A stretch of DNA of 11,398 nucleotides from Bacillota bacterium (GTDB taxonomy: Bacteria > Bacillota > Dethiobacteria > DTU022 > JAAZDU01). The first letter of the stretch is position 1, and each line of letters starts with the position of its first letter. The stretch is from assembly GCA_012512665.1 (NCBI GenBank), contig JAAZDU010000197.1, forward strand, positions 1 through 11,398, read 5' to 3'. The position numbers and the translations under genes are program-made. Shown one piece after another: positions 1 through 6,532 of this stretch. The notes under the pieces are model-generated. The model saw only the letters and a list, made by a program, of their open reading frames with translations. It was not told the origin of the DNA and made no database searches.

Positions 1-694
1 AGGCGGCTTCTGCCGGCCGCATCTCCTCTGCCAGCCCAGCTCGGTAAAGAGTATCGTTGCCATCGCTGCCGGTCTCGCCGATTATAATAATTTTATCCCC
101 CACGTTTTTAGCAGGTTTGGTGAGGGGCTCCGGCACCACCAGCTTACCTACCACGGCCACTATTACAGCGGGGACAATATCTCTAAAAGAGGTGGAAAGG
201 CCGCCTCCTGCCACAAAAACATCCATGCTATCACACATATCCCTGATACCTCTCAGCATCAGGTTAAGCCTCTCCTGGCTGGTCATCTTCCGGCACTTAC
301 CGCAACTGCACTCCCCTTTAAACCCGCATGGCCCAACCAGAACTTCTGCCTCCATGGGAAGGGTTCCGATAAAGTCAAGGAGAAAAAGCGGCCTGCCCCC
401 CATGGCTACCACATCACGCATAGCACCCCCTGCTCCCGTGGCTGCACCGTCGTAGGGCCGGGGGACACAGGGGGAGCAGTGGCTTTCCATTTTGGCTACT
501 ACCAAGTTATTTTCTGGCATTCTGACCACGGCAGCGTCATCGTTATGGTGCGGGCCCACCAGCAGGCCGCCGGGCCAGCTTTTCTCAACCTTCTCGTTTA
601 GTTTTTTAAAGATGTTAAAATCAATCGCCTTGTCAACATTGTGGTGCAGGTGGATAAAGAGAGCGTGCATAAGCGCCTTTTCAACCCGGTTCAT
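1..694 (-). CDS. PurL-like / AIR-synthase-related protein, Cys-rich, C-terminus cut by window edge
   Basis: This reading frame starts at ATG 694 and stays open to base 1 (231 codons seen). An AGGAGGAGG ribosome site lies at 705-713, 10 bases upstream. It resembles the first ATP-binding half of PurL (FGAM synthase): an acidic GPHHNDDAAVV segment at residues 47-57, GAATGAGG plus RDVVAMGGRP at 83-102 (compare PurL GAATGVGG..RD..SMGARP), and AGGG near 170. It is not ordinary PurL. The ESHNHPS segment of PurL reads ESHCSPC (70-76), and a Cys cluster C123, C129, C131, C134 follows, suggesting a metal or Fe-S site (inference). The N-terminal FGAM-type region is also shorter. Its neighbour upstream, 174 bases away on the same strand, is another member of the superfamily (869-1882), so the two probably act together. 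Superfamily call is firm; substrate unknown. Confidence 0.75.
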   Translation of the reverse strand, partial: MNRVEKALMHALFIHLHHNVDKAIDFNIFKKLNEKVEKSWPGGLLVGPHHNDDAAVVRMPENNLVVAKMESHCSPCVPRPYDGAATGAGGAMRDVVAMGGRPLFLLDFIGTLPMEAEVLVGPCGFKGECSCGKCRKMTSQERLNLMLRGIRDMCDSMDVFVAGGGLSTSFRDIVPAVIVAVVGKLVVPEPLTKPAKNVGDKIIIIGETGSDGNDTLYRAGLAEEMRPAEAA

Positions 695-704
695 CCTTTT
701 ACAG

Positions 705-713
705 CCTCCTCCT
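705..713 (-). promoter_or_regulatory. Ribosome binding site of the PurL-like gene
   Basis: AGGAGGAGG on the minus strand, 10 bases before ATG 694, is the strongest Shine-Dalgarno sequence in this part of the window. It fixes the start of a gene whose other end lies outside the window. Confidence 0.7.
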
Positions 714-868
714 GTTATCAATTGCCCTTCTCGCCTCTTCTATTTCGTAACTCCTATATAAAATGCACATTTCTAATATGCTATCTATACCCCCCTTTTC
801 CTTTCCTGGCTGCCGGCAAAGCTCTATTTTGCAATATATGTCAATATATGTAAAACCTGCCTGCTTCC

Positions 869-1864
869 TTACTTAAATTTTTCCAGGGCCTCGTAGAGCT
901 CATCCCTGGGCGGGGCTGTCAGCTCTTCTTTTTCCCCCTGACCGCTTACAAAATACATCTCTGGTGCGGGCATTACCTTCCCTATGACGGCTGCAGCTAT
1001 ACCGGCTTTCTTTATCTCCGCCAGCACGCGGCTGCCCGCAGGCGCTGTGATAAGCATAGCCCCGCTGCCTATCAGGCCCAAGGGATCAATATTCAGGCAG
1101 CGGCAGATAGCCCTGGTTTCTGCCGCCAGGGGTATTTTATCCCGCCAGATCTCCAGGCCTACCTGCGAGGCAGTCGCCAGCTCAACCAGCGCTCCCCGCA
1201 CGCCGCCCTCCGTTACATCGTGCATAGCGGTAGCACCAAAGCGGGCAGCAATCAACCCCTCTGGGACCACACTTAAAAGCTCGCCGAGGGCTTTCCCGCC
1301 CCTTATTATCTCCTCCGGCAGCATTTCTTTCAACCTGGAGGCCAGGTCTGTGGCCAAAATAGCCGTCCCCTCCAAACCTGCTACCTTGGTGAGGATAACT
1401 TCATCTCCTGCCCTGGCTCCGGAACTTAGCACCAGGTGCTCCCTCTTTACCTTTCCCACGGCAGTGGCCGTGATCACTACCTGTTTCACAGCAGCAGTTA
1501 CCTCTGAATGCCCCCCGAGAATAGCTACCTTAAGCTTTTTTGCCGTTTCATGGGCTTCCTGTATAAGTGTTTGCATCAGGCTCTCCGTTGTCCCGGGAGG
1601 AAATAAAAAGGTGAGGAGAAGGCCAACCGGCTCCGCGCCTGTGGCTGCTATATCATTGCAGGAGATGTGGACTGCCAGTTTGCCCAGCTTGGAAGAGGCG
1701 CCGGTGATAGGATCTGAAGCGAGGGCTAATAGGTATTCACCGGGTTCCAGAACCGCGCAGTCTTCACCAAATTTGGGCCCGATGAGAACTTCAGCCCTGG
1801 CAGCACCGCTAAAAGGAAGGATCTTATTCTGTAAGATTTCCGGAGGTATTTTTCCGATCTGCAA
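869..1864 (-). CDS. HypE-like AIR-synthase-family protein lacking the C-terminal cysteine
   Basis: About 331 residues of the HypE/PurM fold, an ATP-dependent family that usually activates a carboxamide or carbonyl oxygen by phosphorylation. Visible motifs, numbered from TTG 1864: IGKIPPE (3-9), the acidic FGEDCAVL (32-39), SDPITG (50-55), then HISCNDIAATGAEP, ILGGHSEV and HDVTEGGVRGAL in the second half. True HypE ends in a cysteine that receives the carbamoyl group from HypF; this protein ends in ALEKFK, so it should not make the hydrogenase cyanide ligand by that route. Start: ATG 1882 and TTG 1885 have no ribosome site and lie only about 17 bases after the predicted transcription start. 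TTG 1864 has GGGGGAA 9 bases upstream and gives the IGK-type N-terminus I expect for the family, so I prefer it; ATG 1882 remains possible. The Cys-rich PurL-like gene follows on the same strand. Family firm, substrate unknown. Confidence 0.8.
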   Translation of the reverse strand: MQIGKIPPEILQNKILPFSGAARAEVLIGPKFGEDCAVLEPGEYLLALASDPITGASSKLGKLAVHISCNDIAATGAEPVGLLLTFLFPPGTTESLMQTLIQEAHETAKKLKVAILGGHSEVTAAVKQVVITATAVGKVKREHLVLSSGARAGDEVILTKVAGLEGTAILATDLASRLKEMLPEEIIRGGKALGELLSVVPEGLIAARFGATAMHDVTEGGVRGALVELATASQVGLEIWRDKIPLAAETRAICRCLNIDPLGLIGSGAMLITAPAGSRVLAEIKKAGIAAAVIGKVMPAPEMYFVSGQGEKEELTAPPRDELYEALEKFK

Positions 1865-1905
1865 GGCTAACACTTCCCCCATCAAGAGTAATGGCAGCTT
1901 TTTTT

Positions 1906-1911
1906 ATTATA
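1906..1911 (-). promoter_or_regulatory. Probable -10 element for the HypE-like gene
   Basis: A perfect TATAAT reads leftwards here, 24 bases before ATG 1882. The -35 position at 17-base spacing reads TTTCCC, which is poor, so the promoter may be weak or activator-dependent. Transcription would start near 1899, leaving the GGGGGAA at 1874-1880 as the first possible ribosome site in the message. Confidence 0.45.
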
Positions 1912-2070
1912 CCTTTTATGCACCCCCAGGGAAAGTAGAAAAACTTATTGCTGCCTTTAACTTGTGATAATAAGAAGGGCCACCTCACACAGGCAATAAT
2001 TAGCAAAGCATAATCAACCCGGCCTAGATGGGGTAAGCATTTATGCTTAAGTTTTTCGGCTTTCTTTTAT

Positions 2071-2094
2071 AAAAAAAAGGATTTAACCAATCCT
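2071..2094 (-). terminator. Intrinsic terminator of the metG-ykuK operon
   Basis: On the minus strand AGGATT, a 5-base loop GGTTA and AATCCT form a 6-bp stem followed at once by eight T. It lies about 160 bases beyond the ykuK-like stop and before the promoter of the HypE-like gene, so it separates the two minus-strand transcription units. Confidence 0.75.
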
Positions 2095-2252
2095 GCAGGC
2101 ACTAGCAGCACCTTTAGCTTATGCCCATCTCTTTTTCATAATCCTGTTTTAGCTTTTATTTGTAAATGGGTTTAAATTTTGCCAATATTGGCTAAACAGC
2201 TTAGATGGGTTGATGGCTCTTACAGAAAGTAACCATCCCCTATCTTTTATTC

Positions 2253-2729
2253 TTATTTGGTGTATTTGTCGGCAACTTTGCTTGCGCCGTAGGATTCGGG
2301 CTTGATGCGGGCATCGTAGCCGCTGCCTATTACCATGCCTACCACTTCCCTGATGATATCTTTTGTCTCTCCTTTTTCACCGACATCAAGGTGTATCTCT
2401 ACATTAAGGTGTGCATACCCATTTTCTGCCAGGCGGGCTGTGAGGCGACTTGCTACTTCCAGGCTCATAGAGGTTTCAAAGTATATCCTTTGCCTGAGGC
2501 TTTCAATGTAGGAAAGTTTATCGCGGCGAAAGAAATACCGCCCTCCTTTTCCCACGCGGTGGATGACGATGGCGGTAACAAACTGGACATCTTTATTTAA
2601 ATGTGTTTGGGAGTCTGTGCCAATAATAAGTTTATAACGTTCCTTGGGACTGGCAGAAATATAATCTATCAGTTCCTGGAAGGTCTCTTCAAAAGATAAT
2701 TTTCCTTTAGAGGGGCTAAAAAACTCCAT
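2253..2729 (-). CDS. YkuK-like RNase H-fold protein (DUF458 family)
   Basis: 158 residues matching the small cytoplasmic DUF458/YkuK family, which is predicted to have an RNase H-like fold; its substrate is not known. The family hallmark is visible: LIIGTDSQ at residues 34-41, with the acidic D39 of the first strand, then VTAIVIHRVGKGGRYFFRR and, near the end, HLDVGEKGETKD and DARIKPESYGASKVADKYT, which supply further acidic residues. Length is typical. It is the last gene of the minus-strand operon, 54 bases after ksgA with no terminator between. ATG 2729 is the only good start, since an in-frame TAA precedes it directly. The ribosome site is weak (GAAGG, 10 bases away), so translation may depend on readthrough from upstream. 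B. subtilis ykuK is not next to ksgA as far as I recall, so this placement looks lineage-specific. Confidence 0.85.
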   Translation of the reverse strand: MEFFSPSKGKLSFEETFQELIDYISASPKERYKLIIGTDSQTHLNKDVQFVTAIVIHRVGKGGRYFFRRDKLSYIESLRQRIYFETSMSLEVASRLTARLAENGYAHLNVEIHLDVGEKGETKDIIREVVGMVIGSGYDARIKPESYGASKVADKYTK

Positions 2730-2783
2730 TTATTCTAAGCCTTCTTTTTCTGGCATCGCCACTCCATTTAGTTCGACATTTGT

Positions 2784-3650
2784 TCAACTTTTAATATTAT
2801 AAATTAAATCTGTTATTTTTGCAAATTCTTCGAGGGAGAGGCTCTCCCCGCGCCGCAGCTCATCAATTCCCAGAGAAAGCATCTCTAAAGCCAATATCTC
2901 CCGGGAAAGTTTAAATTTTTGGCATAGGTTGTTGAGGAGCGTTTTGCGCCTGCTGGCAAAGGAAGTTTTTACTACCTGCCAGAACAAATCGGCACGGGGG
3001 CCGCTTAGGAAGGGCTTTTCCCTGGGTTTAAGAGAAATAACAGCAGAGCTTACAGCAGGCCTGGGGTAAAAAACAGTGGGGGGCACGGGAAAAGGATAGG
3101 CGGGCTTGGTATAAAAAGAGCAGAGAATGCTGGATAAACCATATTCTTTCGTCCCCGGTGCAGCCACCAGCCGCAGGGCTGCTTCTTTTTGTATCATCAA
3201 CACCGCCAGACTGAGCGGGGGACCCTCCTGCAAAAGTTGAAACAAAAAAGGCGTGGTCAGGTAATAGGGCAGGTTGGCCACCACTTTGACCGGGCTTTCC
3301 CCCCAGCAGTCAAAGCATAGTTTTTTTAAATGGAAACGGCGCACATCTCCCCTTACCGCCCGGGCATGGGGATAGGGCTGCAGCTGCTTTTGCAGCAGGG
3401 GGAAAAGGCCCCTGTCTATTTCGACAGCTATCAACCCAGCTGAGCGAGCCGCCAGGGGGAGAGATAAGGTACCTAAACCCGCACCTACTTCCAGCACCCT
3501 GTCTGTAGCGGTAAGCTCTGCGGCCTGGAGAATTTTCTGCAGGATATTCTTATCAATGAGGAAATGCTGCCCCAGGGATTTATTGGGCCTCAAGTTATTG
3601 TCGGCCAGCATTTTTTTTATGGCGGAGAGGGAAAGAAAGTAATCTTCCAA
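2784..3650 (-). CDS. rsmA: 16S rRNA (adenine-1518/1519-N6)-dimethyltransferase RsmA (KsgA)
   Basis: 288 residues, full length for KsgA, which uses SAM to dimethylate two adjacent adenines in the 3'-terminal helix of 16S rRNA during 30S assembly. Motifs in order: NKSLGQHFL (23-31), the SAM-binding EVGAGLG (54-60), acidic E77/D79 for the ribose, GDVR (101-104), catalytic NLPYY (126-130), QKEAALRLVAAPGTKEYG, FYPRPAVSSAV and FASRRKTLLNNL, then the C-terminal GIDELRRGESLSLEEFA. The start is TTG 3650 with GAGGGA 7 bases upstream inside the end of tatD. Only one base separates the two genes, so they are probably translationally coupled. In B. subtilis yabE and rnmV lie between tatD and ksgA; both are absent here. 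Identification is secure. Confidence 0.96.
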   Translation of the reverse strand: MEDYFLSLSAIKKMLADNNLRPNKSLGQHFLIDKNILQKILQAAELTATDRVLEVGAGLGTLSLPLAARSAGLIAVEIDRGLFPLLQKQLQPYPHARAVRGDVRRFHLKKLCFDCWGESPVKVVANLPYYLTTPFLFQLLQEGPPLSLAVLMIQKEAALRLVAAPGTKEYGLSSILCSFYTKPAYPFPVPPTVFYPRPAVSSAVISLKPREKPFLSGPRADLFWQVVKTSFASRRKTLLNNLCQKFKLSREILALEMLSLGIDELRRGESLSLEEFAKITDLIYNIKS

Positions 3651-3651
3651 G

Positions 3652-4440
3652 CTATAATCCCTCTAAATCTATTTGGAAAAGTGTACAGGTATTCTCCAGG
3701 CAGCGGCGCCCGGCCTCTTCCAGAGTTGTCCCCTGCAGCAGGGCTACTCTCTCCGCTACCTTGGAGACATAAGAGGGCTCGTTGCGCTGGCCGCGGAAGG
3801 GAACAGGTGTTAAAAAGGGGCAGTCTGTTTCTACAAGGATCCTATCTTTGGGTGTAATAGCAACGATGCGGTTCAACTTGTTATTTTTTGGATAAGTAAC
3901 CGGGCCTGCCACAGAGATGAAAAAGCCCATTTCTATTACCTGTCGGGCCATAGCCTCGTCGCCTGAAAAGCAGTGCAGGACCCCTCCCACTTCCTCAGCA
4001 CCTTCTTCTAGCAATATTGTCAATACCTGCAGGTGGGCATCCCTGTCATGGATGATGACTGGCTTTTTTAGCTTTTTGGCCAGCTCCAGCTGCTCTTTAA
4101 AAACCACTCTCTGCCTGTCCCTGGGGGAACGGTCCCTGTAAAAATCAAGGCCCATCTCGCCCAAAGCCACAACCTTGGGATGGGCAGCCATCTCTTCCAA
4201 CTGTTCCAGGTAATTTCGCGGGACTTTGGCAGCTTCGTGGGGATGTATTCCTACGGCAGCATAGATAAAGGGATATTCTTCCGCCAGCTCCAGCGAGCGC
4301 CTGGAAGATTTAAGATCGTAACCAACATTGGTGATAAGCTTAACCCCTGCCCGCCTGGCCCTTGCCAGCACTTCAGGCAAGTCCTTGTGAAAGTTATGGA
4401 AATCCAGGTGGGCATGGCTGTCTGCAAGTTGCACCGCCAT
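3652..4440 (-). CDS. TatD-family metal-dependent hydrolase (YabD/YcfH type)
   Basis: 262 residues, standard length for the TatD DNase branch of the amidohydrolase TIM barrels, which cleave DNA with bound divalent metals. Metal and catalytic residues are all visible: H9 and H11 in DSHAHLD, E95 in GEMGLDF, H131 in IIHDRDA, H156 in HCFSGD and D206 in ETDCPFL. GIHPHEA (64-70) is also typical. It is the direct counterpart of B. subtilis YabD, which sits after metG in the same order. ATG 4440 shares its A with the TGA of the upstream gene, and AGGGTG lies 5 bases before it, so translation is coupled. Cytoplasmic, no signal peptide. The physiological substrate of this subgroup is not settled; roles in DNA repair or nucleic-acid turnover are known for relatives. 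Confidence 0.92.
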   Translation of the reverse strand: MAVQLADSHAHLDFHNFHKDLPEVLARARRAGVKLITNVGYDLKSSRRSLELAEEYPFIYAAVGIHPHEAAKVPRNYLEQLEEMAAHPKVVALGEMGLDFYRDRSPRDRQRVVFKEQLELAKKLKKPVIIHDRDAHLQVLTILLEEGAEEVGGVLHCFSGDEAMARQVIEMGFFISVAGPVTYPKNNKLNRIVAITPKDRILVETDCPFLTPVPFRGQRNEPSYVSKVAERVALLQGTTLEEAGRRCLENTCTLFQIDLEGL

Positions 4441-4784
4441 CAGCTCACCCTGCTTCCTGGGCTTACCCTGTCATCTACAGTGGTGAGAGCCAGCCGGCCC
4501 TCCTTGTCCGTAGCGGCCAGAACCATGCCCTCGGAAAGAACTCCCCGCAGCCTGACAGGCTTTAAATTGGCAATAAAAAGTACCTGGCGCCCCACTAATT
4601 CCTGGGGATTGTAATATTTAGCCAACCCGGCCACAACCTGCCGCTCATCATCCCCCAGGGAAAGCTTTAGCTGCAGCAGTTTATCCGCCCCCTCTATTTT
4701 TTCGGCGGCAATTATCTCTGCTACCCTTAAGTCCAGGCGTGCAAATTCATCAATAGTTATCTGATCTTTTCTTTCTTCACTCAC
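4440..4784 (-). CDS. Free-standing tRNA-binding OB-fold protein (MetRS C-terminal / beta-subunit type, CsaA-like)
   Basis: 114 residues with one tRNA-binding OB-fold domain: TIDEFARLDLRVAEI (residues 10-24), KLLQLKLSLG, RQVVAGLA, LVGRQVLFIANLKP and the closing LSEGMVLAA. This domain is the usual C-terminal end of Bacillus-type MetRS, where it dimerises the enzyme and helps bind tRNA. Here it is a separate gene directly after a MetRS lacking it, as in the split alpha/beta MetRS known from Aquifex. The start is GTG 4784: AGGAGAGG lies 6 bases upstream and it overlaps the end of metG by 8 bases. A longer frame reaching 4829 has no support. The 1-base overlap with tatD downstream keeps the operon coupled. 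It could also be called CsaA-like, but position favours a MetRS partner. Confidence 0.88.
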   Translation of the reverse strand: MSEERKDQITIDEFARLDLRVAEIIAAEKIEGADKLLQLKLSLGDDERQVVAGLAKYYNPQELVGRQVLFIANLKPVRLRGVLSEGMVLAATDKEGRLALTTVDDRVSPGSRVS

Positions 4785-6369
4785 TGTTTTCCTCTCCTTT
4801 GACCTCCAGCTGCAGGGCAGCCAGCTCATCTTCCAGTTTTAGGCGGGGGAAAAGGTCCTTGCCGCGGTAAGCCATTAATTTCGGCACCAGGCCTCCCCAC
4901 CAGCTAATGCTGTTCCAGTCTTGAAGTTCTTTATTATTCCCTATGCCCAGCTGTTCCCACATGAGGGGGGCTACTCTGGGCATAAAAGGTTGCAGCAAAA
5001 CGCTAATAAAGCGCAGGCTTTCCAATAGATTGTAGATAACAGTCCCCAGGCGCCCCTTCATCTCCTCATCCTTGGCCAGCAGCCAGGGGGTGTTTTCGTC
5101 AATATATTTATTGGAAAAGCGCACCAAGTTCCAGATGGTTTCCAGGGCCCTGCTGAACTGTAGCTGGTCCATGCACTTTGCTACCTCCTCGGGTGTGCGC
5201 ATAGCCAGGTGTGCCAGCTCATCGTCCATGGGGCCAGGCACGGTGGGTTCGGGTATAACGCCATTAAAATATTTTTCCAGCATGGCCAGGGTTCTGCTCA
5301 TAAGGTTGCCCAGGTCATTGGCAAGGTCTGAATTAATCCTCTGCACCAGCGCCTCTAGTTTAAAAACTCCGTCAGAGCCAAAAGGTATTTCCCGCAGCAA
5401 ATAATAGCGGATGGCATCAGAACCATACCTGTTGATTAAAACGGTGGGATCCACCACATTTCCCCGGGATTTGGACATCTTGCCTTCCTGGAGAAGGAGC
5501 CAGCCGTGCCCAAAAACCTTCTTTGGCAGGGGAAGCCCAAGGGCCATCAGAAAAATAGGCCAGTAGATGGCATGAAAGCGCATAATCTCCTTGCCCATGA
5601 GATGAACATCGGCCGGCCAGTAGCGCTGAAAGAGGGGGTCATTATCCTTATAGCCCAGGGCTGTAATGTAGTTGCTTAAAGCATCTAGCCAGACATAGAT
5701 AACATTGTCCTGATCAAAGGGGACCGGGATGCCCCAGTCAAAGGTGGAGCGGGAAACACAGAGGTCCTCCAGGCCAGGCTTAAGAAAGTTATTGATCATT
5801 TCGTTGCGCCGCGAAGGGGGCTGGATAAAATCAGGGTTCTCTTCTATATGTTTCAGGAGCTGGTCAGCATATTTTGACATGCGGAAAAAATAGCCCTCTT
5901 CCTCTACCAGTTCCACGGGGCGCCCGCAGTCGGGGCACTTGCCATCCGCCGCCTGGCGCTCGGTCCAAAAAGATTCACACAGGGTGCAGTAAAGCCCTGT
6001 ATAAGTCCCCTTATAGATATCGCCTTGCCTGTAAAATTTATCAAAGATATACTGCACCGCTTCCTTATGACGGGGTTCCGTGGTGCGGATAAAATCGCTG
6101 TAATTAATATCTAACATTTTCCAGAGATCTTTAATCCAGACTACAATCTCGTTAACAAATTCCTGGGGGGACTTTTGAGCGGCCTCTGCGCGCCGTTGAA
6201 TTTTCTGCCCGTGTTCATCGGTCCCTGTGAGGAACCTGACATCATAACCTGTCATCGCTTTGAAGCGGGCCAGGGCATCTGCTGCAACTGTTGTGTATGA
6301 ATGTCCTATGTGTAGCTTGTCACTTGGATAATAAATAGGTGTAGTTATGTAAAATTTTGGCTTAGCCAT
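4777..6369 (-). CDS. metG: Methionyl-tRNA synthetase, catalytic chain without C-terminal tRNA-binding domain
   Basis: 530 residues of class I MetRS, which charges tRNA-Met for initiation and elongation. The HIGH signature is H20-H23 after YITTPIYYPS, and KMSKS is 297-301. Between them is the connective-peptide zinc knuckle with C128/C131 and C145/C148. Then come the anticodon-binding helices with RINSDLANDLGN and WLLAKD. Bacillus MetRS is about 130 residues longer; the missing part is the OB-fold encoded by the next gene. Start ATG 6369 follows AAGGAGGG by 7 bases and gives the normal N-terminus MAKPKFYITTP; an upstream in-frame ATG extends the frame but across its own promoter, so it is rejected. 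First gene of the minus-strand operon. Confidence 0.96.
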   Translation of the reverse strand: MAKPKFYITTPIYYPSDKLHIGHSYTTVAADALARFKAMTGYDVRFLTGTDEHGQKIQRRAEAAQKSPQEFVNEIVVWIKDLWKMLDINYSDFIRTTEPRHKEAVQYIFDKFYRQGDIYKGTYTGLYCTLCESFWTERQAADGKCPDCGRPVELVEEEGYFFRMSKYADQLLKHIEENPDFIQPPSRRNEMINNFLKPGLEDLCVSRSTFDWGIPVPFDQDNVIYVWLDALSNYITALGYKDNDPLFQRYWPADVHLMGKEIMRFHAIYWPIFLMALGLPLPKKVFGHGWLLLQEGKMSKSRGNVVDPTVLINRYGSDAIRYYLLREIPFGSDGVFKLEALVQRINSDLANDLGNLMSRTLAMLEKYFNGVIPEPTVPGPMDDELAHLAMRTPEEVAKCMDQLQFSRALETIWNLVRFSNKYIDENTPWLLAKDEEMKGRLGTVIYNLLESLRFISVLLQPFMPRVAPLMWEQLGIGNNKELQDWNSISWWGGLVPKLMAYRGKDLFPRLKLEDELAALQLEVKGEENSE

Positions 6370-6383
6370 GCTTAAGCCCTCCT
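6359..6383 (-). promoter_or_regulatory. metG: Ribosome site and start-codon hairpin of metG
   Basis: GGAGGG lies 7 bases before ATG 6369. GGCTTA (6373-6378) and TAAGCC (6359-6364) form a perfect 6-bp inverted repeat with the start codon in its 8-base loop; the stem overlaps the end of the ribosome site. It could slow initiation, but this is inferred from sequence only. Confidence 0.4.
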
Positions 6384-6462
6384 TCGTGCCAAGTAAAAAC
6401 AAAACAGGCGGTTTTTTTTCCATTAAATTCAGTTTTTGGTTAGTATCTGCTAATATGAAGCT

Positions 6463-6491
6463 ATTATAACAAAATAACGCTTCCTCTTCAA
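6463..6491 (-). promoter_or_regulatory. Sigma-A promoter of the metG operon
   Basis: TTGAAG (6486-6491), a 17-base spacer and TATAAT (6463-6468) read leftwards. This is close to consensus and gives a leader of about 87 bases before ATG 6369. The leader is too short for a T-box or S-box and shows neither signature. Confidence 0.75.
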
Positions 6492-6532
6492 GCAAACCGG
6501 CTTTCGCCGTAATTATTTTGAAGGCTATTTAT

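Larger units (their letters stand above)
1886..2252. other. Gene-free stretch with terminator, promoter and palindromes
   Basis: No convincing gene in 367 bases. Contents from right to left: a hairpin just after the ykuK-like stop (2212-2216 GATGG with 2233-2237 CCATC, inner TTAC/GTAA); a perfect 12-base palindrome GCCAATATTGGC (2181-2192); the intrinsic terminator (2071-2094); a second palindrome TAAGCAT-TT-ATGCTTA (2034-2049); and the -10 of the HypE-like gene (1906-1911). TAGATGGG occurs at about 2024 and 2202. I matched none of this to a known riboswitch class. Confidence 0.6.

Noticed and set aside
57..761. Plus-strand open frames of 132 and 89 codons
   Set aside because: They are shadows of the PurL-like gene, whose minus-strand frame runs through the same bases with PurL motifs and a strong ribosome site.
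832..851. Tandem 10-base repeat CAATATATGT as a CRISPR or phase-variation tract
   Set aside because: Only two copies, no spacers, and it lies between genes, so length change would not shift any reading frame.
869..1882. Calling the HypE-like protein selenophosphate synthetase or PurM
   Set aside because: SelD and PurM have different N-terminal signatures; SDPITG, HISCNDIAATGAEP and the overall length fit the HypE branch.
984..1967. A 327-codon open frame on the plus strand
   Set aside because: It lies opposite the HypE-like gene, has no family motif, and is rich in Ser, Pro, Ala and Arg as expected of a shadow frame; the minus strand carries clear conserved motifs.
2024..2210. Repeated TAGATGGG in the gene-free stretch as a mobile-element remnant
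   Set aside because: Only 8 bases are shared, with no terminal inverted repeats, target duplication or transposase fragment.
6370..6456. T-box or SAM riboswitch in the metG leader
   Set aside because: The leader from the predicted start is about 87 bases, with no T-box sequence, no S-box core and no terminator before metG.
6370..6495. N-terminal extension of metG to 6495
   Set aside because: It would translate across the -10 and -35 of the metG promoter; the strong ribosome site and family N-terminus both point to ATG 6369.
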